64,000 bases of DNA from Chloroflexota bacterium (GTDB lineage Bacteria > Chloroflexota > Anaerolineae > Aggregatilineales > Phototrophicaceae), in NCBI GenBank assembly GCA_011523545.1, contig WTGN01000051.1, positions 40,446 through 104,445 of the forward strand. The letters are read 5' to 3'. Below are positions 49,903 through 58,404 of the stretch, one piece after another (position 1 is the first letter of the stretch; each line of letters begins with the position of its first letter). The position numbers were made by a program, and so were the translations under genes. The notes beneath the pieces are model-generated. The model saw nothing but the letters and a program-made list of their open reading frames with translations. It was not told the DNA's origin and made no database searches.

Positions 49903-51648
49903 ATGCAAGGCTTGCGCGCAACACTGAAAGAACATCGTCATTTCATCGCGGTGGTCGCCTTGCTGACGTTGGTGATGACCTTCCCGACGATCGTCTACGT
50001 GATTCGCACCGATGTCTTCGCCCTGCCTACCAACGACAGCACCGATGTCTTTATCAAACTGTGGGACATCTGGTACGGTAGACAGATTCTGCTTGGCAAA
50101 GCCGACAGATTCTATACGGATTTGCTCTATTATCCCGCGGGCGCGTCATTGGCTTATCACCCGCTCTTCTTCTTGCACAGCATCGTTGTCAGCGCTCTTC
50201 AACTGCTGCTGCCGCTAGCGAATGCTTACAGCGCCGCCTATTTGCTCAGCGTATCGTCTTGCGCGCTCGCCGCCTACATCTACCTGCGCTGGTTGTTTAC
50301 CGATAAATGGGTGGCGCTGTTTGGAGCGGTCGTCTTCGGATTCTGTCCCTTTGCCGTCTCAGTTCCACAGCAGCCCGAAATCATCTGGATAGCGCCGCTG
50401 CCCTTGGTCATTTATTTCGCGCATCGCGGTTTTCGGGAAAGGCGAACCAGGCTGATCATGCTTGCCGGTATCTTGGGCGGCTTGACCTGCGACGTCACCT
50501 TGTACTTTTATGTCGTCGTGCTCATGTCAGTCGGCTTGGCGCTTACGGCATTCGCTGCGCTGCAATGGAGAGACAGAGCCTTCTGGGGGCGCGCCGCGCT
50601 GTTGATCGCGCTTTTCGCTTTGTTCAGTGGCTGGCGGATCCTCCCAATGCTGCAGAATGCAACCGATTTTGATTCTGCATTGAGCTACTATGGAGAATAT
50701 GAAGTCAAGATAGATTTGCTTTCGCTGGTATTCAGCAGAGGCAACCCTATACTGGGATCAGTTTCTGACGCAATACTCCAGTCAGCCGACGCTGTTGCTC
50801 TCAGCTTTGGCAGTTATCTCGGTGTGCTGCCGGTGATGCTGGCGACAGCCGGGTTAGCCAAGAGGCGGCTCCGGCGCGGGATGCTGCCCTGGTTGGGCTT
50901 TGGTCTGGTATTCCTTCTGCTGAGCCTCGGCACGACTCTTGTGATGAATGGCATCGAATACGTTGATGTAAAGCTGCCGAAGCATTATCTCAATCAACTG
51001 GCGCCGTCGGTCTTTGCGTCAATTGTCCACCCGACATTTTTCATGCCGGGCGTGTATCTGGCGCTGGCCGTTCTCGCGAGTTTCGGTCTGCGGGCACTGT
51101 ATGACCGCCCGCGCGCGCGACCTGCACTCGTTTTGCTGCTGGTCGCTTTAGTCGCGTTTGAATACTACAGCCCGACGCGCATGCAGTTTACTGATCAGAT
51201 TACAGGGAATCCATTCACGGAAGAACGCCTCGCCTTCGTTGATTGGCTTAAGCGGGAAGAGATGGAAGACATAGCGCTCATCAACCTGCCCTTGGGACGA
51301 GACAACGCCAAAGTCTACTTGTATTACCAGTCGCTCACCGGCTATCCCCAAACTGAAGGCGGGATCAGCCGGCCGCCTCAAAGCCTTTATGACTACTTCA
51401 GGGCGAACCCCGTGCTGAGCATCTGGCTTGAGCAGCGCCCGACAAACTGCATCATCCAGGACCGCGATGAGTATCTCGACGGCTTGGCCGAACTTGTGGA
51501 AGACGGATACACGCATATCACTCATCACTATGGCTTTTACTTCTGGCAGCGGCAAATTGAAAGTTTCCGTAATGTCGAGCCGGCATACAGCGATGATTAC
51601 GTTTCCATCTATCGGCTGCGTGACATGCTCGAGAGCTGCCCGAAATGA
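49903..51648 (+). CDS. GT-C-like tandem paralog 4, multi-pass membrane protein
   Basis: 581 residues with the family layout: IRTDVFALPTNDSTDVFIKLWDIWYGRQILLGKADRFYTDLLYYPAGASLAYHPLFF, TDKWVALFGAVVFGFCPF, KLPKHYLNQLAPSVFA and the conserved C-terminal block. Its middle (ALSYYGEYEVKIDLLSLVFSRGNPILGSVSDAILQSADAV) is the segment duplicated as a decayed fragment just downstream at 51708. Start follows GGAAAAGAGAGC. Function inferred only from topology and the acidic first loop. Confidence 0.85.
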   Translation: MQGLRATLKEHRHFIAVVALLTLVMTFPTIVYVIRTDVFALPTNDSTDVFIKLWDIWYGRQILLGKADRFYTDLLYYPAGASLAYHPLFFLHSIVVSALQLLLPLANAYSAAYLLSVSSCALAAYIYLRWLFTDKWVALFGAVVFGFCPFAVSVPQQPEIIWIAPLPLVIYFAHRGFRERRTRLIMLAGILGGLTCDVTLYFYVVVLMSVGLALTAFAALQWRDRAFWGRAALLIALFALFSGWRILPMLQNATDFDSALSYYGEYEVKIDLLSLVFSRGNPILGSVSDAILQSADAVALSFGSYLGVLPVMLATAGLAKRRLRRGMLPWLGFGLVFLLLSLGTTLVMNGIEYVDVKLPKHYLNQLAPSVFASIVHPTFFMPGVYLALAVLASFGLRALYDRPRARPALVLLLVALVAFEYYSPTRMQFTDQITGNPFTEERLAFVDWLKREEMEDIALINLPLGRDNAKVYLYYQSLTGYPQTEGGISRPPQSLYDYFRANPVLSIWLEQRPTNCIIQDRDEYLDGLAELVEDGYTHITHHYGFYFWQRQIESFRNVEPAYSDDYVSIYRLRDMLESCPK

Positions 51649-51707
51649 GCCTGCCCGGCTGGCAGCTCCTGCCAATTCTTCAGAATTAGAAGAGTGAGAA
51701 TTCTGTA

Positions 51708-51946
51708 ATGAGCTACAATGGAGGAATTGAAATCAAGATAGACTTGTTTCCGTTTGCGTCCAGTAGAGGCAACCCGAGGTCGGGATTAAAATCTGATGCA
51801 ATGCGCCAGTCGACGGATGCTGTTAGTCGCTGCGATTGCAAATGTCTCGCTTTGTTGACGCTGATGCGGGGCGACCGTCGAGTTAGCCTGGAGGCGGCTC
51901 TGGCGAAGGATGCTGCCAGGGTTGAGTGGCTCTGGGCGGGCGGCAA
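51708..51946 (+). pseudogene. Decayed internal fragment of a GT-C paralog
   Basis: The 315-bp gap between paralogs 4 and 5 contains a sequence starting SYNGGIEIKIDL, continuing SSRGNPRSGLKSDAMRQSTDAV, which matches the middle of paralog 4 (SYYGEYEVKIDL, SRGNPILGSVSDAILQSADAV) at both protein and DNA level. After about 45 codons the resemblance continues in DNA but shifts frame (the stretch around AGCCTGGAGGCGGCTCTGGC at 51888 resembles paralog 4 around 50860). An 80-codon frame runs through it by chance. It lacks start, helices and end of the family, so it is a remnant of duplication. Confidence 0.7.
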
Positions 51947-51963
51947 ATAGTAAAGGGAGATTC

Positions 51964-53715
51964 ATGCGAGGCTTGCGCGCGGCCCTAAATGAACATCGCC
52001 ACTTTATCATTGTCGTAACGCTACTGACGATAGTGATGACATACCCGACCATTGTGTACGTGTTTCGTACGGATATATTCGCGCTGCCAACGGGCACAAG
52101 CGAAGATGCATTCGTTAAGATTTGGGACAGTTGGTACGGCGGGCAAGTAATTGCCGGCAATGCCCATCGCTTCTACACCGACTTGATCTATTACCCGGTA
52201 GGCGTAACGTTGACGCGCCACCAATTATTTCCTTTCTATGGCATTACGGTCAGCGGCCTGCAACTGTTTATACCGTTTTCGAACGCCTTCAATCTTACTT
52301 ATCTGTTGATCACCTTTACTTGCGTTCTGACGGCCTACATCTATTTGGATTGGCTCTTCAAGGACAAGTGGATCGCGCTGTTAGGGGCGGTCATCTTCGG
52401 CTTCAGCCTGCATGTAACCACCCGTCCTGACTGGCCCGAAGTCGCTTGGATCGCCCCGTTGCCCCTGGCGATCTATTGCGTACATCGCGGAATCCTGGAG
52501 AAGCGCGCTGCGTTAATTGTTCTCGGCGGTCTCGTGGCGGGATTAACCGCTGAAGTCACCATGTACCTCTACGTTGTCGTCTTAATCACGCTCGGCCTGT
52601 TGGTCGGCGGCTTGGCAGTGTCAAGGTGGCGCGAAAAGGATTTTTGGCGTCAGGCTCTGCTGTTGACTTTTTCTGTCGCCCTGTCCAGCGCCTGGCGGCT
52701 GATCCCCATGCTGCAGGATTCGGCGGCGTTCGAGACGGCCCTGCAATGGTACGGTGATGCAGACCGCTCAACTGACCTGGTATCGTTTTTCGTAAGTCGG
52801 CGCCATCCGTTCCTCGGTCCTTCTGCCAAGGCGTTCTTCAAGACACCAGACGACGTACAGCTAAGCAATGTCAGTTATTTGGGTATCTTGCCGCTATTAC
52901 TGGTTATAAGCGGATTACTCGGCAATTCTTCTCGGCGAAAGATGCTGCCCTGGCTGGGGCTGTTTCTGGCATTTGCCATTCTGGTTCTGGGATCGACCCT
53001 CATTGTGAACGGGGTAAGTTTTGAACATATTAGACTACCAAAGCATTATCTCGGCCAATATCTGCCCACCCCTTTTAAGGCATTCCACTTGACATACTTG
53101 TTCATGCCAGGCGTCGTCCTGTCGCTTGCTATTCTCGCTTGTTTCGGGCTTGAGTCCCTGCAGGGGCGCTTTGCCGCGGCCACGCGACCCGGATTCATCT
53201 TGCTGCTCATCGCCATCGTCGCCTTCGAATATTACCAGCCTACGCCAACGACCTTTTCTGATCCGATAGCCGGAAATCCATACAGCGAAGAACGTTTCGC
53301 GTTCGTCGATTGGCTCAAGCGGGAAGAGGTGGAAAACATTCGGCTCATCAATCTGCCTTTTGGGCGCGACAACGCGAAAGTTTATATGTTTTATCAAACG
53401 CTTAGCGGCTTCCCGCAGGTTGAAGGCAGCATCAGTCGGGCGCCCGTTAACGTCTATGACTATTTCCGGGCGAATCCCGTGCTGAGCATCTGGCTTGAGC
53501 AGCGCCCGACAAACTGCGTCATCCAGGACCGCGATGAGTATTTCGAAGGATTGACCCAACTCGCGGAAGACGGATTCACGCATATCATTCATCATTATGG
53601 CTTTTACTTCTGGCAGCGACATATTGAGAATTTCCGCTATGTCGAGCCGGCAAACAGCGATGATTACGTTTCCATCTATCGGATGAGCGATATGCTTGAG
53701 AGTTGCCCGAGTTGA
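51964..53715 (+). CDS. GT-C-like tandem paralog 5, multi-pass membrane protein
   Basis: 583 residues, ATG 51964 with AAAGGGAG upstream. Family features: FRTDIFALPTGTSEDAFVKIWDSWYGGQVIAGNAHRFYTDLIYYPVGVTLTRHQLF (the AD of other copies is AH here), KDKWIALLGAVIFGFS, RGILEKRAAL, RLPKHYLGQYLPTPFKAF, and the C-terminal WLEQRPTNCVIQDRDEYFEGL and YVSIYRMSDMLESCPS. Earlier in-frame codons back to 51910 belong to the remnant. Spacing to paralog 6 is 50 bp with a spacer (CGGCTCTGGGCGGGCGGC) also found before this gene. Confidence 0.85.
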   Translation: MRGLRAALNEHRHFIIVVTLLTIVMTYPTIVYVFRTDIFALPTGTSEDAFVKIWDSWYGGQVIAGNAHRFYTDLIYYPVGVTLTRHQLFPFYGITVSGLQLFIPFSNAFNLTYLLITFTCVLTAYIYLDWLFKDKWIALLGAVIFGFSLHVTTRPDWPEVAWIAPLPLAIYCVHRGILEKRAALIVLGGLVAGLTAEVTMYLYVVVLITLGLLVGGLAVSRWREKDFWRQALLLTFSVALSSAWRLIPMLQDSAAFETALQWYGDADRSTDLVSFFVSRRHPFLGPSAKAFFKTPDDVQLSNVSYLGILPLLLVISGLLGNSSRRKMLPWLGLFLAFAILVLGSTLIVNGVSFEHIRLPKHYLGQYLPTPFKAFHLTYLFMPGVVLSLAILACFGLESLQGRFAAATRPGFILLLIAIVAFEYYQPTPTTFSDPIAGNPYSEERFAFVDWLKREEVENIRLINLPFGRDNAKVYMFYQTLSGFPQVEGSISRAPVNVYDYFRANPVLSIWLEQRPTNCVIQDRDEYFEGLTQLAEDGFTHIIHHYGFYFWQRHIENFRYVEPANSDDYVSIYRMSDMLESCPS

Positions 53716-53765
53716 GCGGCTCTGGGCGGGCGGCGATATGCGAGAGGCAGCGAGAGGATAACTTC

Positions 53766-56315
53766 GTGCAAGGCTTGCGCGCTGCGCTGATAGAACACCT
53801 TCACGCCATCATTGTCGTCACGCTGCTGACGCTGGTGATGACCTTCCCGTCGATTGTGCAGGTGTTTCGCACGGATGAATTCTGGCTGCCGGTTGGCCCC
53901 AGTTCGGGCGAAAGCCACGATCTTTATATTCATCTCTGGGACATTTGGTATGGAAAGCAAGTCCTGACCGGCCAGGCGGATCTCTTCTATACGGATCTCA
54001 TCTTCTACCCGGCGGGCGTGTCGCTGGTCAACCATCCCCAGTTTCTGCCCTTGAGCATTTTCGTCAATCTGCTTCTCGCGGTTATGCCGCTTTCCAATGC
54101 CTACTGCCTGAGTTTCTTGTTGATAATCATTTCATCGGCTCTCGCCGCCTACATTTATTTGCATTGGCTGTTCCAAGACAAGTGGCTGGCGCTGCTTGGG
54201 GCGATTGCATTTGGCTTGAGCCCGCAGACAATCGGCTACCCTTATTGGCCGTCCATCGCCTGGATCGCCCCGATTGCCTTGGCCCTTAATTGTTTTCACC
54301 GCGGCATTTGCGAAAAGCGCGCCGGCCTTGTGGCGCTGGCCGGTCTTTGGACTGGCCTGCATACGATAACCGTGCTTTACAACTACGTTGTGCTTGTGAT
54401 CATGTTTGCATTCTTCATTCTTGCCTTGGGCGCGTCAAGATGGCGCGACCGCATTTTCTGGCGGCATGTCGCTTTGCTGGGCCTGACAATCGCGATTTCG
54501 AGCGCCTGGTTATTGATTCCCATGCTGCAGGACGGAGACGCCATTGGCGACACACTGAGTTACTACAGCTTTGGCGAATACGGCAATGATGTCCTTTCAT
54601 TTTTCTCAAGCCACAAGAACCCCATCTACGGGCCACTGGCCTATCAATTGGGAATCCCCTACGAAACCAGCGCCAACAAGAGCAGCTTCCTCGGTTTTCT
54701 GCCCCTCGCGCTAGTCGGCATCGGGTTGTTTAACATCGGCGTCCGGCGCAGAATGCTGCCTTGGCTCGGCCTCTGTCTCGTGTTTGTGATTCTGTGCCTT
54801 GGCTCAACGCTCCATATCTATGGGGTCGAATTCGAGAACATCCTGCTGCCGAAGCATTTTCTTAATCAGTTGGCGCCCTCTGTCTTCGCGTCTTTCGCCA
54901 CGACCGATCTTCTGATGCCGGGCGCTCGCCTGCCACTGGCGGTTCTGATCTGTTTCGGCGTCATCGCCCTGCGGCAGCGGTATCCTCTCGCCGGGAAACC
55001 CTGGGTCATCCTGGTCTTCAGCCTGATAATCGCGTTGGAATACCAGATCCCGATTAGCATTGAGTCAGAATTTCCTATAGTCGGCGGCCGATTCACCGAA
55101 GAGCGGCGCGCCTTCGTCGATTGGCTGGCGGCTGAAGACGAGGATGAAATCCGGCTCATCAATCTGCCATTTGGGCGAGACAACTCAAAGATCTACCTCT
55201 TCTATCAGTCGCTGCATGGCTTCCCGCAGACTGACGGCGCCATCAGCCGCCCGCCGGACAGCGCCTTGGATTACATGAGAAGGAATTCCGTGCTCAGCAT
55301 CTGGCGAGAAAACCGGCCCACAAATTGCGTCATTCAAGGCGCGAACAGCTACCGCGCCGGGCTGTCTCAACTCATTGAAGACGGCTTCAGCCACATTGTA
55401 CATCATCACGGATTTTACTTTTGGAAAAAAATCAGCGACAGTTTCCGCTACGTGGAACCAGCCTACAGCGATGCCTATGTATCGATATACCGGCTGGACG
55501 ACCTGCGCGAGAGCTGCCCGGAGGCATATCTGGCGCGTCATCCATTCACCCGCGCTTATGTCGACGCACTGCAAAAGCGCTCCACCATTGACGAGCGGCA
55601 GGGAACCATCGTCGTCTTCCCGCCGACCGCAGAAGCGGGCGAGCGATTCATGCGCTATATCCGCCTCTTCGGCGAGATCGACAAGCCAGTCGTGGCCGTC
55701 GCTTCCGATGAGCGCGGAAATATCGAAATCTTGAGTTCCGAATCGCCTTCCGCCGATCCCGCGAGCGCCCTGACAGAGCAGAGCGCCGTATGGCTGGTTA
55801 ATAATCTTGCTGAATTCGATGCGCGACAGACCGAGGCCTATCAAGAATGGTTTACGAAGCGATACCGGTTCTGCCGGCGAGTTGACGAGGACGAAGTTCG
55901 AACCATCGAGTTGTATCTGAATTCAGATATTCCATGTTCGGCTCTGGATGCAAGCAACGCTGTCGAGATTCATTACGATGGCGGCCTTCGTTTGCATAAC
56001 TTGGCGTATGATGTCAGCTCCGATGTGGCCCGCTTTTACCTGGAATGGACCCATCAAACGCAGGACTCTCTTTCCTTTTCGCTACAGTTCTTCGACGAGG
56101 CCGGGCAGAAGGCGCTGCAGTATGACAGTGTCATCCAACGCGATCTGCTTGAGGTTCATGACATCGATATCGCGCCGCTTGCCGAAGGCGCGTATTCAGC
56201 ACAGCTGATCGTCTATGATTTCGAGACAAGAGTCAGCCTGGGCGGCCAGATGGCGAGTACAACGAAGCGCTTCGAGCGGGAACTGGAAATTGCCAAGTTC
56301 AATGTGAAACGCTAG
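53766..56315 (+). CDS. GT-C-like paralog 6 fused to a C-terminal beta-rich module
   Basis: 849 residues, start GTG 53766. Residues 1 to about 580 follow the tandem family (SGESHDLYIHLWDIWYGKQVLTGQADLFYTDLIFYPAGVSLVNHP, LLPKHFLNQLAPSVFASF, YSDAYVSIYRLDDLRESCP). About 265 further residues are added, with PTAEAGERFMRYIRLFGEIDKP, TEAYQEWFTKRYRFCRRVDEDEVRTIELYL and a beta-rich end DIAPLAEGAYSAQLIVYDFETRVSLGG. That end matches the tails of the two minus-strand GT39-like proteins just downstream, so this is a domain fusion absent from paralogs 1-5 and 7. Confidence 0.88.
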   Translation: MQGLRAALIEHLHAIIVVTLLTLVMTFPSIVQVFRTDEFWLPVGPSSGESHDLYIHLWDIWYGKQVLTGQADLFYTDLIFYPAGVSLVNHPQFLPLSIFVNLLLAVMPLSNAYCLSFLLIIISSALAAYIYLHWLFQDKWLALLGAIAFGLSPQTIGYPYWPSIAWIAPIALALNCFHRGICEKRAGLVALAGLWTGLHTITVLYNYVVLVIMFAFFILALGASRWRDRIFWRHVALLGLTIAISSAWLLIPMLQDGDAIGDTLSYYSFGEYGNDVLSFFSSHKNPIYGPLAYQLGIPYETSANKSSFLGFLPLALVGIGLFNIGVRRRMLPWLGLCLVFVILCLGSTLHIYGVEFENILLPKHFLNQLAPSVFASFATTDLLMPGARLPLAVLICFGVIALRQRYPLAGKPWVILVFSLIIALEYQIPISIESEFPIVGGRFTEERRAFVDWLAAEDEDEIRLINLPFGRDNSKIYLFYQSLHGFPQTDGAISRPPDSALDYMRRNSVLSIWRENRPTNCVIQGANSYRAGLSQLIEDGFSHIVHHHGFYFWKKISDSFRYVEPAYSDAYVSIYRLDDLRESCPEAYLARHPFTRAYVDALQKRSTIDERQGTIVVFPPTAEAGERFMRYIRLFGEIDKPVVAVASDERGNIEILSSESPSADPASALTEQSAVWLVNNLAEFDARQTEAYQEWFTKRYRFCRRVDEDEVRTIELYLNSDIPCSALDASNAVEIHYDGGLRLHNLAYDVSSDVARFYLEWTHQTQDSLSFSLQFFDEAGQKALQYDSVIQRDLLEVHDIDIAPLAEGAYSAQLIVYDFETRVSLGGQMASTTKRFERELEIAKFNVKR

Positions 56316-56363
56316 TTGAAGACGACTGCCGCTTTTCCCGCAATGCCGCGCGACCAAATGCGC

Positions 56364-58250
56364 TCAATCGCCGACAGAAAAGCGAGCGAGTTGGACCGCG
56401 CGTTCAAACGGTTCATGATTCCCCGCCACCCGGCCAGGTACGCTGGCGCCCGTCTCATAGTGATACACGATCAAGTGGAGCGAGTAGTCGCCCGCCGGCA
56501 GCGCGGAAATACTTAGCCGGCGCAGGTCCAGCGGCGCGTCCCGAATCACCGCGTCGCTGCCGGCCACGCGGTTGGACTGTTCATCGAAGATTTGCAGCGA
56601 AAAGGAATACTCGCCGTCAACAATCTCTCGCCACCAGAAGTAGACGCTCAATTCGTCCTGCGATCGTTCAACCAGGACATTATCGAGCGCGCTGCCATTG
56701 TCGTAGAAGATGGCGAGCGGTTCATCGGCAAATGCCAAGCCGCAAGGCAGCGAGCGCTTCAGATAAAACTCGATGACAACGTCCGCCTTGTCAATGAAGC
56801 GCTTGCAAGGCTTGAAGTGATCCAGGAACCAACTCTCATACACATCCATCGAGCTCAGATCAGTCTGCTGCGGATTGTGGATGACCCAAATGCCGTCGCT
56901 GTCTGCAACGATGTCTTGCCGCGTTAATCTGGCCGGTATGCCGCTCTGAACGAGCAGTTCGCCCGCCTCGTCATAAGTGATGTGTACGATGTATTTCCAA
57001 TTGTCGAGAATGGCTCGGTAATACTCGATCGTCTTCCACACAACCGGCGCCTGTGGATGAAAACTGATGATCAGCTGGTCATAGCCGGGCAGGTCTCGCA
57101 GGTCATAGCGGAAGGCTTGATAATGAACCAGTTTATCCTCCAGCAGCGCCTGCCGGTTGGTGACAACGTTGAAATAATCGGAGCGCGAGAAGGCGAATGA
57201 CGCCAGGACCCAGAGGCCAAACCAGACGATGCGCAGTCGCTTCCAGCCGGGCGAAAAACAGAAAGCGCAGGCGATGACGCTGGCGGCGGGCGCGGCAATA
57301 AAGGTGAGATAACGCAGCCGACTTTCCACCAGAACGGGCGTGATCGCATTCAGCAGGAGCACAACTATTAGCGCGAACAAGGTTACGAGCGTTATGTACC
57401 GTTCCGGCGGGTTTAAGCGCTTGCGATAGCGCGCCAGCAGCGTGCCGGCGGCCAGGGGCAGGATGACGATGCCATTTGAAAATATCGCGAAGCCGGCCCC
57501 CAGGGATTCAAGCAAGAGCAGACGCCGCTCCGTCAAAACGCTGGATTTCGCCATGCCGTCAAAGACGACGGGCAGCCAGGGGATGAATAGCAGAACGGCC
57601 GCGCTCAAGAGCAAAGTGATCCGCCACCAGCGCCGGTCTTTCCGCGCGAAGAATAGATGGTACAAGGCGACCGCGCTGAGAAGCACCATGCCGGAATAAT
57701 GTATGTAGGCAGCTGCCGCGGTTGTGACAAAGAGCAGGCGCCAAATCCAGGTGGGCGCGCCGCCACGGCTGGCCTTCCAATAACTCCAGACGATGCCGCC
57801 CGCGACCAGCGCCAGCAGCGTATACATCCTGGCGATCTGCGTGTAATAGAGGAAGAAAGAGAGAAAGCCGAGAAAGGCAAGGGCAGTAAGACCGGCCCCC
57901 TGTCTGCCGCCGAGAAGAGAAATCCTGTATACGGCCGCCAGCGTAAGCATGCCGAAAAATACAGAGGGCAAGCGCATTGAAAACAGGTCGGCGCCAGCGA
58001 TGCGCTGCCAGAGATTCATCAGCAGGAAATAGAGCGGACCGTGATCGGGGCTGATTGCGGCAAGCTTTTCCAGCGTTTCGGAAAGGCTGTAGGGTTGGTA
58101 ATGACCGATCTGGCGGATCCTCGCGAGCGTGTTGAATTCGTCATTGGCGATCGGCCTGCCCTTCAGGCTGGTAATGCCGAAAAACCAAAGAAAGCCAAAG
58201 CATGTCAATAGAACTGCGAAGCGCAGCGGGCGCTTGTCGATTCTCGTCAC
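56364..58250 (-). CDS. GT39-like membrane glycosyltransferase with C-terminal beta module (1)
   Basis: About 628 residues from GTG 58250; ATG 58295 is possible, but a -10-like TATGAT overlaps it and the shorter start gives a length before the first helix that matches its neighbour. Loop 1 carries RPIANDEFNTLARIRQIG and SPDHGPLYFLLMNLWQRIAG, the GT39-like pattern, then about ten helices (LYYTQIARMYTLLAL) and a soluble tail with IWVIHNPQQTDLSSMDVYESWFLDHFKPCKRFIDKADVVIEFYLKRSLPC and DLRRLSISALPAGDYSLHLIVYHYETG. Faces the tandem array head on (48 bp gap). Donor and acceptor are unknown. Confidence 0.85.
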   Translation of the reverse strand: MTRIDKRPLRFAVLLTCFGFLWFFGITSLKGRPIANDEFNTLARIRQIGHYQPYSLSETLEKLAAISPDHGPLYFLLMNLWQRIAGADLFSMRLPSVFFGMLTLAAVYRISLLGGRQGAGLTALAFLGFLSFFLYYTQIARMYTLLALVAGGIVWSYWKASRGGAPTWIWRLLFVTTAAAAYIHYSGMVLLSAVALYHLFFARKDRRWWRITLLLSAAVLLFIPWLPVVFDGMAKSSVLTERRLLLLESLGAGFAIFSNGIVILPLAAGTLLARYRKRLNPPERYITLVTLFALIVVLLLNAITPVLVESRLRYLTFIAAPAASVIACAFCFSPGWKRLRIVWFGLWVLASFAFSRSDYFNVVTNRQALLEDKLVHYQAFRYDLRDLPGYDQLIISFHPQAPVVWKTIEYYRAILDNWKYIVHITYDEAGELLVQSGIPARLTRQDIVADSDGIWVIHNPQQTDLSSMDVYESWFLDHFKPCKRFIDKADVVIEFYLKRSLPCGLAFADEPLAIFYDNGSALDNVLVERSQDELSVYFWWREIVDGEYSFSLQIFDEQSNRVAGSDAVIRDAPLDLRRLSISALPAGDYSLHLIVYHYETGASVPGRVAGNHEPFERAVQLARFSVGD

Positions 58251-58404
58251 CGGGCAATAACCTGGGCAACAGCGCTGACGGTTGCCGACTATCATACAGG
58301 ATTCGCCGCGACAGGAGTATGCAGCGCTGGTTTCCTCCGCTGGCGGGCCAGGCCGCTGCCAGCCGAAACCAGGGGCAAACTGACGGCGGGGCGCGGTCCC
58401 GCGC

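Noticed and set aside
51708..51950. 80-codon frame as a small gene of its own
   Set aside because: Its first half copies the middle of paralog 4 and the second half is the same relation in another frame, so it is a remnant.
44545..56315. Transposon-driven duplication
   Set aside because: No transposase, terminal inverted repeats or target duplications were seen around the tandem genes; homologous unequal exchange explains the pattern better.
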